NCBI GenBank assembly: GCA_003455275.1
Contig: DMRR01000222.1
Location: forward strand, 1-6,266
Direction of reading: 5' to 3'
Length of the DNA stretch: 6,266 nt
Origin: Bacteroidota bacterium
Lineage (GTDB): Bacteria > Bacteroidota > Bacteroidia > Chitinophagales > UBA10324
Each line of letters begins with the position of its first letter. The stretch's first letter is position 1. This document shows positions 1 to 4,687 of the stretch, piece by piece. The position numbers and the translations under genes are program-made. The notes beneath the pieces were generated by a model. That model made no database searches. It had not been told where the DNA came from and saw only the letters and a program-made list of their open reading frames with translations.

Positions 1-49
1 CATTGTAAGAATTGGTACCCCCGATTTTCAGAGGGTGGCAAAAATTGCG

Positions 50-68
50 GTTCAGTAATTGACTGAAC
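50..68. repeat. Perfect 7-bp inverted repeat just upstream of the lipoprotein gene
   Basis: GTTCAGT (50-56) and ACTGAAC (62-68) are perfect reverse complements around a 5-base loop. The repeat ends one base before the first possible ATG (70) and ten bases before the preferred ATG (79). No T tract follows, so it is not a typical terminator. It could be a leader hairpin or a small operator. Role unknown. Confidence 0.5.
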
Positions 69-78
69 GATGTTAGTT

Positions 79-426
79 ATGAAACAAATATTTCTTCCTC
101 TGGTTTTATTTGCTTTTGTGGTCGCATGTTGCACTCAAAAGCATTCTGGTCGTGTAGACCCTCCTGTTGAAACGAACTATCATACAGGAAAAACGCACGG
201 TATAGTTTCACATAAATATATCAGTACAGGCTGTGGAACTGTAGTGATTGTTAATTGGCAGCATCCAGATTCTGAATTTGTACTTATTCCTCTTGACACC
301 TTGTCCCCGGATTTAGATAAAGATGGACTAGAAATTTATTTCAATTACCAACCGCTTAAGAGACCAAACCCACCTGGATGCGCCACGGGAAATCCCGCAA
401 AATTGACAGACATAGAAAAGAAATAG
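79..426 (+). CDS. Small secreted lipoprotein of unknown function
   Basis: This encodes a 115-residue protein with a Lys-containing start (MKQ), a hydrophobic stretch at residues 4-16 and a lipobox-like VVAC ending at Cys17, with a second Cys at 18. That is the pattern of a signal-peptidase-II lipoprotein anchored in the envelope. The mature part has two further cysteines, Cys52 (in STGCG) and Cys101 (in PPGCATG), which might pair. The segment LIPLD...KDGLEIYFNY resembles small Bacteroidota lipoproteins that carry a P-x-(N/D)-L followed by a dGl-x-V/I-x-f-x-Y strand, but I cannot name a family. An in-frame ATG at 70 would add MLV. I prefer 79 because it gives a compact signal peptide with a positive second residue. 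The gene stands alone, with no same-strand partner closer than 130 bases. The lipoprotein assignment is fairly sure; the function is unknown. Confidence 0.8.
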   Translation: MKQIFLPLVLFAFVVACCTQKHSGRVDPPVETNYHTGKTHGIVSHKYISTGCGTVVIVNWQHPDSEFVLIPLDTLSPDLDKDGLEIYFNYQPLKRPNPPGCATGNPAKLTDIEKK

Positions 427-448
427 CCTATCTTGATATAACCTGTGA

Positions 449-478
449 TACCTTTTTATCTAAAAATCTAAAAAGGTA
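449..478. terminator. Perfect 10-bp A+T-rich hairpin, candidate terminator after the lipoprotein gene
   Basis: TACCTTTTTA (449-458) and TAAAAAGGTA (469-478) are exact reverse complements with a 10-base loop. It starts 23 bases after the lipoprotein stop codon, where a terminator would be expected. The stem is weak in G+C and is followed by AATTCATTTT rather than a clean T run, so terminator function is inferred from position. It could also be a processing hairpin. Confidence 0.45.
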
Positions 479-496
479 AATTCATTTTAGTGAATT
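479..496. repeat. Second inverted repeat in the 427-558 gap
   Basis: AATTCA (479-484) and TGAATT (491-496) are reverse complements around TTTTAG, and they directly abut the preceding 10-bp hairpin. The rest of the gap (427-448 and 497-544) shows nothing I can assign. The role is unknown; a short A+T-rich match like this can also arise by chance. Confidence 0.35.
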
Positions 497-544
497 GAAT
501 AATTGAGGTTTCGAAGCTCATAAACATCCCGACACATTTACCTA

Positions 545-552
545 TTTATTTG
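545..552 (+). promoter_or_regulatory. Weak -7-like element before HMG-CoA lyase
   Basis: TTTATTTG differs by one base from the Bacteroidota TAnnTTTG consensus and ends six bases before the ATG at 559. No TTTG-like -33 box is visible at a spacing of 19-21. If it is real, the transcript would have almost no leader. This is a low-confidence suggestion only. Confidence 0.22.
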
Positions 553-558
553 CACTAA

Positions 559-1431
559 ATGCAAGAGTCAATTCATATTGTTGAATGCCCGCGTGATGCT
601 ATGCAGGGTTTAAAAGCATTCATTCCAACGAAGGAAAAAATTTCTTATCTCAATTCTTTGCTTGAAGTAGGATTTAACACACTCGACTTCGGAAGTTTTG
701 TTTCTCCATCAGCAATTCCACAAATGGCAGACACAGCCCTTCTTCTTCCAGAATTGAATCTTGAAAAGACAGGGACAAAACTTCTTGCTATAGTTGCTAA
801 TGTTCGCGGTGCCCGCGAAGCAAGCATGTTCGAAGAGATTTCATTTCTTGGGTTTCCTTTTTCAATTTCAGAAACTTTTCAAAAAAGGAATACTAATTCT
901 ACTATTGATCAATCTCTGCATACGGTAGAACAGGCATGGAATATTTGTGAACAAAACAGAAAGCAATTAGTGATTTACCTCAGCATGGGTTTTGGAAATC
1001 CGTATGGTGATGAATGGAATTCTGAAATAGTATTGAACTGGACGGCAAGATTAGTTGATATGGGAATAAAAATTATTTCACTTGCTGATACAGTTGGTGT
1101 GGCAAATCCAAAAGACATCAGTTCTTTATTTTCTTCTCTCATTCCAGCTTTTCCTCAGATTGAATTTGGGGCTCATTTTCATACCAAACCAAATGCGTGG
1201 AAGGAAAAAATAGATGCTGCATACATGAATGGTTGCAGAAGATTTGATGGAGCACTTAAAGGATATGGTGGCTGTCCGATGGCCGATGATAAGCTCACCG
1301 GTAATATGCCAACAGAAAACCTTGTGAATTTTTTCAGAAGTAAAAATTTCGATTTGAATTTAGATGAGGCCCAGCTTGGAATAGCATTAGGAGAAGCGGA
1401 TCAACTTTTTTCGAAATATGAATCTCACTGA
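559..1431 (+). CDS. Hydroxymethylglutaryl-CoA lyase (HMGL-like TIM barrel)
   Basis: HMG-CoA lyase splits HMG-CoA into acetoacetate and acetyl-CoA, the last step of leucine breakdown. The 290-residue length suits a single HMGL-like (DRE-TIM) barrel. Residues aligning with the human enzyme are visible: Arg12-Asp13 (CPRDAMQ) for R41-D42, FGSFVSP at 44-50, ISLADTVGVA at 173-182, His206 and His208 (GAHFHT) for H233 and H235, Cys239 (GGCP) for the active-site C266, and Asn249 (GNMPTE) for N275. Asp43 sits where the human enzyme has Glu72, and HFHT replaces HCHD. The same motif set is what I recall for Bacteroidota HMGLs. A TAA lies immediately before the ATG in frame, so the start is fixed. No other leucine-pathway gene is in view. 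It overlaps the convergent membrane-protein gene by 7 bp. A related aldolase of this superfamily with another acyl-CoA substrate is possible but less likely. Confidence 0.9.
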   Translation: MQESIHIVECPRDAMQGLKAFIPTKEKISYLNSLLEVGFNTLDFGSFVSPSAIPQMADTALLLPELNLEKTGTKLLAIVANVRGAREASMFEEISFLGFPFSISETFQKRNTNSTIDQSLHTVEQAWNICEQNRKQLVIYLSMGFGNPYGDEWNSEIVLNWTARLVDMGIKIISLADTVGVANPKDISSLFSSLIPAFPQIEFGAHFHTKPNAWKEKIDAAYMNGCRRFDGALKGYGGCPMADDKLTGNMPTENLVNFFRSKNFDLNLDEAQLGIALGEADQLFSKYESH

Positions 1432-1919
1432 GTTGTTTCGATTGAATTTATTTTTTCAATGATGATTTTTTCTGTTTCATCAAAATCTCTGGCTGCAACC
1501 TCATTTGAATAAACAAGTAACTCTTCTTTAATTTTTTTTCTGCTGATTCTTAAGTAAAATTTTTCGCTATCAAACGGAAATTTCATTCGCTGTACATCAA
1601 ACAACTCAGAGTAAGGAATAAAAATTTCCTCATTCGTTAGGTCATTTGAAATCAATGAGAGGCCTTCATCTGAAATAGTGCAGGAAACCGGATGCTCCAC
1701 AGATTTCAAAACTTTTCTGATATACATCACAAACCCCATCGTATTTAAAATAAAAACACTTATGAAAAGTGAAATTGAAAGGGCGATTGATAAATCATTT
1801 TGTTTGATCTCAAAAACTGTAAGTCCTAAAACTGCTATCCAAAAAATTGCAAAGAGAACTATTCGTCGCATGAAGTGCTCATAGGTAATTCTGTATGCCG
1901 GTATGCTGAACGAGTTCAT
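1425..1919 (-). CDS. Two-helix membrane protein, possibly YcxB-like
   Basis: This encodes a 164-residue protein of unknown function. Residues about 20-36 and 43-66 form two hydrophobic membrane segments separated by a short loop (EIKQND). After them comes a soluble, charged domain of about 95 residues with strand-like pieces (CTISDEGLSLI, EEIFIPYSELFDVQR, KFYLRISRKKI) and a final amphipathic helix. Two N-terminal helices followed by a small PH-like domain with an IPY-S-x-(L/I) segment is the layout of YcxB-like proteins, but the match is by eye only. I chose the ATG at 1919. An in-frame TTG at 1946 would add nine residues (MIHIRLIIF) but sits on a promoter-like motif. It is the last gene of the prs-rplY-pth run, 43 bases after pth, and overlaps the end of the convergent HMG-CoA lyase gene. 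Confidence 0.72.
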   Translation of the reverse strand: MNSFSIPAYRITYEHFMRRIVLFAIFWIAVLGLTVFEIKQNDLSIALSISLFISVFILNTMGFVMYIRKVLKSVEHPVSCTISDEGLSLISNDLTNEEIFIPYSELFDVQRMKFPFDSEKFYLRISRKKIKEELLVYSNEVAARDFDETEKIIIEKINSIETTQ

Positions 1920-1943
1920 GAAAATTATGAGCCGAATGTGAAT

Positions 1944-1951
1944 CAAATTTA
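1944..1951 (-). promoter_or_regulatory. Possible internal -7 element upstream of the membrane-protein gene
   Basis: On the minus strand the sequence reads TAAATTTG, a full match to TAnnTTTG, 24 bases before the ATG at 1919 and between pth and that gene. No TTTG-type -33 box lies 19-21 bases further upstream. It could give the last cluster gene its own transcript. In A+T-rich DNA such an octamer can occur by chance. Confidence 0.28.
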
Positions 1952-1962
1952 TTCTTTCAAAC

Positions 1963-2526
1963 TCACCTTAAGTTTATAAGGTTCATACTTCTTTCGATGC
2001 CAATTGAAATAAAATTTTTCACTGCTTCGGTAGCCGATTTAATTTTTTCATTCAGAATTTTTTTTTCATCAGCGTTCCATTCTCCCAAAACATAATTGAC
2101 TTGAGATCCTTTCCTGAATTCATTCCCAATTCCAAATCTAAGTCGTGGATAATTCTGTGAGTTGAGTAATTGCTGAACACTTGTAAGCCCGTTGTGTCCG
2201 CCATCACTGCCATTTGCCTTCAGTCTTAGTTTCCCAAAAGGAAGCGCAAGGTCATCAACAATCACCAAAATATTTTCAATAGGAATTTGATATTCATTCA
2301 TCCAGTACCGAACCGCTTTCCCGCTTTCATTCATATAAGTTACCGGCTTAATCAGGTGAATTGATTTTCCTTTCCAACGGTAAGTACAATGATCAGCCAA
2401 TCTTGCAGAAAAAAAAGAAGCACCTGCATCTTCGGCAAGTGCTTCAACAATTTTAAATCCTATGTTATGTCTGGTGTTCGTGTATTCGTCACCAATATTT
2501 CCAAGACCTGCAATTAGAAATTTCAT
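1963..2526 (-). CDS. pth: Peptidyl-tRNA hydrolase
   Basis: Pth releases tRNA from peptidyl-tRNAs that drop off the ribosome; it is a cytosolic monomer and is essential in most bacteria. The 187-residue length is normal for the family. The catalytic and binding residues are all present: Asn10 in GLGN, the catalytic His20 in NTRHNIGF, Asn66 in TYMNESG, Asp91 in IVDDLALPFGKLRL, and Asn112 in DGGHNGL, corresponding to Asn10, His20, Asn68, Asp93 and Asn114 of the E. coli enzyme. The start MKFLIAGLGN places the first strand correctly, so the ATG at 2526 is secure. It lies 34 bases downstream of rplY with no terminator visible between, so co-transcription is likely. L25 next to Pth is a recurrent bacterial arrangement that joins ribosome assembly with tRNA recycling. 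Confidence 0.97.
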   Translation of the reverse strand: MKFLIAGLGNIGDEYTNTRHNIGFKIVEALAEDAGASFFSARLADHCTYRWKGKSIHLIKPVTYMNESGKAVRYWMNEYQIPIENILVIVDDLALPFGKLRLKANGSDGGHNGLTSVQQLLNSQNYPRLRFGIGNEFRKGSQVNYVLGEWNADEKKILNEKIKSATEAVKNFISIGIERSMNLINLR

Positions 2527-2560
2527 TCAACCCCTGAAATTGGATCTTGAAACTTAGATA

Positions 2561-3262
2561 TTACTTTTTCTTTTCTTCTGCCTTGGCAGGTGCAGCACCC
2601 GCAGCCGGAGCACCAGGGGCAGCAGGAGCACCAGGAGCAGCAGCACCCGCAGCTGGAGCAGCAGCACCTTCAGCGGTTGTTGCAGCTGCAGCAGTAGTAG
2701 CCGCAACTTCTTCCTTCATTAATCTTGGAATCATTACAGATGCAACCGGAATATGCGGTGCATTCAGAATTTCAATTCCATCGAAAGCAAGTTCATCTAC
2801 TCGAATTGATTTTCCGAATTCCAAATTCTCGCAATTAACCTCAATCGCTTTTGAGAGTTTTTCCGGAGTAGTTTTTACTTTCAATTTCTTTAATCGTTGA
2901 ATGAGTTTTCCCCCTGTCTTGATCCCAACTGGTGTTCCGGTTAAGCGAATGGGAATTTCAACTACAATTTTTTTACTCGGTACTAGTTGAAGAAAATCAA
3001 TATGGATAATTGCATCAGTTACCGGCTCAAACTGAATTTCCTTAATAATGCATTCAAAGCTTTTGTCACCGATTTTTATCTCTGCTGTGTGAAAATCAGG
3101 AGTATAAACAAGGGAGCGAAATGATTTTGATGGAGCAGAAAAGGAGATATTTTCTCCGGCACCATAAACATTACAAGGGATTTCTCCTTGTTTTCTAATT
3201 TCTTTCGAAGCCTTTTTGCCGAGATTTTCCCGCACTTTTCCTTCGATTGTTATTGATTTCAT
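2561..3262 (-). CDS. rplY: 50S ribosomal protein L25 (TL5/Ctc type) with a long Ala/Pro/Gly tail
   Basis: L25 of the TL5/Ctc class binds 5S rRNA in the large ribosomal subunit. Residues about 1-92 form the N-terminal 5S-binding barrel (RENLGKKASKEIRKQGEIPCNVYG is split across 11-34; note R-K-x-G-E-I-P at 23-29, and HIDFLQ at 87-92). Residues about 95-182 are the C-terminal domain (IPIRLTGTPVGIKTGGKL, with VASVMIPR closing it). From about residue 184 a low-complexity tail of some 50 residues begins. It is almost only Ala, Pro, Gly and Thr and ends in a lysine-rich KAEEKKK. This makes the protein 233 residues, longer than the two-domain core needs. The start at 3262 is 15 bases after prs, and MKSITIEGKVR is a standard opening. 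It is translated from the prs transcript or from its A+T-rich junction. The family assignment is secure; the tail is probably disordered. Confidence 0.95.
   Translation of the reverse strand: MKSITIEGKVRENLGKKASKEIRKQGEIPCNVYGAGENISFSAPSKSFRSLVYTPDFHTAEIKIGDKSFECIIKEIQFEPVTDAIIHIDFLQLVPSKKIVVEIPIRLTGTPVGIKTGGKLIQRLKKLKVKTTPEKLSKAIEVNCENLEFGKSIRVDELAFDGIEILNAPHIPVASVMIPRLMKEEVAATTAAAATTAEGAAAPAAGAAAPGAPAAPGAPAAGAAPAKAEEKKK
2588..2706. repeat. Low-complexity GCAGCACC-type repeat coding the L25 tail
   Basis: This stretch is much richer in G+C than its surroundings and is built from recurring short units. GGAGCACCAGG occurs at 2607-2617 and again at 2625-2635 (18 bases apart). GCAGCACCCGCAGC occurs at 2592-2605 and at 2640-2653 (48 bases apart). 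GCA/GCAG triplets fill most of the rest. All spacings are multiples of three, so copy changes would keep the L25 frame open. Confidence 0.75.
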
Positions 3263-3277
3263 TTTAAAAAAATTTTC

Positions 3278-4222
3278 TTAATTGATGAATAATGAACTGA
3301 TTGATTTGTGCTCATGCATGTTCCGGATTGCTGATGCAAACAATGGGGCAACAGATAGCACTTTTATTTTGTCTGACTTTTGTTTTAATGGAATGGTATT
3401 ACACACCACCAATTCAGTCAGCTTTGAGTTTTCAATTTTTTCGTATGCCTTTCCAGAAAGCACAGGATGTGTAATCATTGCGCGAACACTTTTAGCGCCT
3501 TTTTGAATCAGCAGATCAGCAGCATTGCAAAGTGTTGAAGCAGTATCAATAATATCATCTACCAAAATAACATTGCGTCCGGTCACATCTCCGATTACGG
3601 TCATGCCCGCTACTTCATTTGGGCGCTTGCGGTACTTGTCACAGATTACCATCTCTTTTTGAAAATGTGTGGCAAGAATCCGAGCACGGTTTGTACTTCC
3701 AACATCAGGAGAAGCAAAAGTCATATCAGGTAGATCCAAATCCTTAAGATAAGGAATGAATATAGTATTGCTTTCAAGGTGATCAACAGGAATATCAAAG
3801 AATCCCTGAATCTGCGGGGCATGCAAATCCATTGTCATTATTCTATTTGCACCGGCTGCAGTAAGAAGATTTGCAACCATTTTACTCCCAATAGAAACTC
3901 TTGGCTTATCCTTTCTGTCCTGGCGTGCATAACCGAAATAAGGAATCACAGCAGTTATATATTTTGCCGAGGCGCGACGGGCAGAGTCCATCATCAACAA
4001 AAGTTCAAATAAATTATCAGTTGGGGCAAAAGTGCTCTGCACCATAAAAACATAATCACCACGAATACTTTCGTTTATTACTGGCTGCATTTCGCCATCG
4101 CTAAAGTGAAGTACCTTCTTTTCACCTAAATCCACCCCATATTCCATCGCAATTTCCTTTGCAAGATACTCGGAAGAATCACCGGCAAAAATTTTAACTT
4201 TTGATTCAATATAAGCTGACAT
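3278..4222 (-). CDS. prs: Ribose-phosphate pyrophosphokinase (PRPP synthetase)
   Basis: This cytosolic enzyme transfers the pyrophosphoryl group of ATP to ribose 5-phosphate, giving PRPP for purine, pyrimidine, NAD, His and Trp synthesis. The 314-residue length is typical of class I enzymes. Visible motifs in order are FSDGE (40-44), the ATP-binding YARQDRK (98-104), MDLHAPQIQGFFDIP (131-145) with the catalytic-loop His134, SPDVGSTNRAR (171-181), the flexible-loop region CDKYRKRP (194-201), and the PRPP-binding loop VILVDDIIDTASTL (218-231). SPDVGSTNRAR and DTAST deviate slightly from the usual SPDVGGVVRAR and DTGGT. The ATG at 4222 fits the N-terminal family alignment and lies about 20 bases below a well-formed promoter. 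It is the first gene of the prs-rplY-pth-membrane protein run and lies downstream of tRNA-Gln on the same strand. Confidence 0.97.
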   Translation of the reverse strand: MSAYIESKVKIFAGDSSEYLAKEIAMEYGVDLGEKKVLHFSDGEMQPVINESIRGDYVFMVQSTFAPTDNLFELLLMMDSARRASAKYITAVIPYFGYARQDRKDKPRVSIGSKMVANLLTAAGANRIMTMDLHAPQIQGFFDIPVDHLESNTIFIPYLKDLDLPDMTFASPDVGSTNRARILATHFQKEMVICDKYRKRPNEVAGMTVIGDVTGRNVILVDDIIDTASTLCNAADLLIQKGAKSVRAMITHPVLSGKAYEKIENSKLTELVVCNTIPLKQKSDKIKVLSVAPLFASAIRNMHEHKSISSLFIN

Positions 4223-4244
4223 GGATGGTAAAATTCAGGGGGCG

Positions 4245-4275
4245 CAAATATAAAGTTCCGCTCTATTTGAGCAAG
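4245..4275 (-). promoter_or_regulatory. Bacteroidota-type promoter for prs and its downstream genes
   Basis: Read on the minus strand, CTTG (4275-4272) is followed after exactly 19 bases by TATATTTG (4252-4245). This matches the Bacteroidota -33 TTTG / -7 TAnnTTTG arrangement, with one mismatch in the -33 box. Transcription would start near 4239, giving a leader of about 17 bases before the prs ATG. It probably drives prs, rplY, pth and perhaps the membrane-protein gene. Confidence 0.72.
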
Positions 4276-4280
4276 TATGT

Positions 4281-4303
4281 AAAAAAATAAAACCGCTAGG
4301 GTT
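4281..4303 (-). terminator. Weak intrinsic terminator after tRNA-Gln
   Basis: On the minus strand AACC (4303-4300), a 5-base loop and GGTT (4294-4291) form a short stem followed by TTATTTTTTT (4290-4281). The T tract and the position 17 bases after the tRNA support termination. The four-pair stem is weak. The site directly abuts the -33 box of the prs promoter, so read-through into prs is possible. Confidence 0.42.
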
Positions 4304-4319
4304 GCTGCACAATATTTTG

Positions 4320-4392
4320 TTGACCGACTAGGTCTCGAACCTAGACTCTTCTGAACCAAAATCAGACGTGTTGCCAGTTACACCATCGGTCA
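4320..4392 (-). tRNA. tRNA-Gln (anticodon UUG)
   Basis: The minus strand folds into a complete 73-base cloverleaf. It has a 7-bp acceptor stem TGACCGA/TCGGTCA, linker TG and D stem GTGT/ACAC with loop AACTGGCA. The anticodon stem is TCTGA/TCAGA with loop TTTTGGT, giving anticodon TTG (UUG). There is a 5-base variable loop AGAGT, and the T arm CTAGG-TTCGAGA-CCTAG closes it. All stems pair perfectly. The discriminator base is A73, the first pair is U1-A72, and the 3' CCA is not encoded (ACAAA follows), so it must be added by CCA nucleotidyltransferase. It reads CAA and, by wobble, CAG codons. Its own promoter lies 10 bases upstream, and prs follows on the same strand. Confidence 0.97.
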
Positions 4393-4401
4393 ATGAGGGC
4401 G

Positions 4402-4432
4402 CAAATGTATTCATACATTTTTTCTGTCCAAC
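4402..4432 (-). promoter_or_regulatory. Promoter of tRNA-Gln
   Basis: On the minus strand GTTG (4432-4429) and TACATTTG (4409-4402) are separated by 19 bases, matching the Bacteroidota -33/-7 layout with one mismatch in the -33 box. The -7 element ends nine bases before the mature tRNA 5' end, so only a very short 5' leader would be removed. The sequence after it (CGCCC) is the same as after the prs -7 element. Confidence 0.7.
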
Positions 4433-4534
4433 AGCCCTGACCAAAATGATTTTTTATGTTTCATTATTTCAATTCCTTTCACTTCAATCCTCAACCAGAC
4501 CATTTTGTATGCTTCCTCAACTCAATTTCATTTT

Positions 4535-4542
4535 TACATTTG
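4535..4542 (+). promoter_or_regulatory. -7 element of the promoter for the small membrane peptide and S51 hydrolase genes
   Basis: TACATTTG is an exact TAnnTTTG match, placed 19 bases before the ATG at 4562. A TTTG at 4504-4507 lies upstream, but the 27-base spacing is longer than the usual 19-21, so the -33 box is uncertain. It faces away from the tRNA-Gln promoter across the 4393-4561 intergenic region, which holds nothing else that I recognise. Confidence 0.5.
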
Positions 4543-4561
4543 TGCGCAAGAAATTTCTACC

Positions 4562-4654
4562 ATGAAAAAAGCCCTTTGGATAATTGCCGCCATTATTGGT
4601 TTCATCATTGTGATGACTTTTACATTTCAAATGCTCGACTATAACGGCAGTTAG
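4562..4654 (+). CDS. Small single-span membrane peptide (30 aa)
   Basis: This short frame encodes MKKALWIIAA at its start, a continuous hydrophobic stretch at about residues 5-22 and a short polar end (QMLDYNGS) before TAG. Two lysines directly after the Met and a hydrophobic run long enough to cross the membrane suggest a single-pass peptide with its N-terminus inside. Alternatively it is an uncleaved signal-like sequence. It has no lipobox and no catalytic motif. Support for its being real comes from three points: a TAnnTTTG element 19 bases upstream of the ATG, the typical MKK start, and its position 33 bases ahead of the S51-family gene on the same strand with no terminator between. The alternative is that it is a leader peptide for that gene, or chance. 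I do not recognise a family. Confidence 0.55.
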   Translation: MKKALWIIAAIIGFIIVMTFTFQMLDYNGS

Positions 4655-4687
4655 TTTTTTTCAAAAAGAAATTTACACCCAGTTTTA

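Noticed and set aside
645..827. Minus strand frame inside the HMG-CoA lyase gene
   Set aside because: It lies wholly opposite a gene with conserved catalytic motifs and shows no recognisable features.
2549..2556. TAAGTTTC on the minus strand before pth as a promoter
   Set aside because: The last base of the TAnnTTTG core is wrong and no -33 box is at the right distance; the short gap to rplY favours co-transcription.
2547..2900. Open + strand frame rich in Ala/Gly/Pro opposite the end of rplY
   Set aside because: It is a mirror effect of the GCA/GCC-type repeat that codes the L25 tail; the minus strand frame is a full, recognisable ribosomal protein.
4126..4359. Minus strand frame across the prs start, promoter and part of the tRNA
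   Set aside because: It runs through the prs coding start, its promoter and the 3' half of tRNA-Gln; no family features.
4368..4644. Two overlapping + strand frames (65 and 62 codons) between the tRNA and the S51 gene
   Set aside because: They start in or near the tRNA or promoter area and have no sensible composition; the frame at 4562-4654 with an MKK start fits this spot better.
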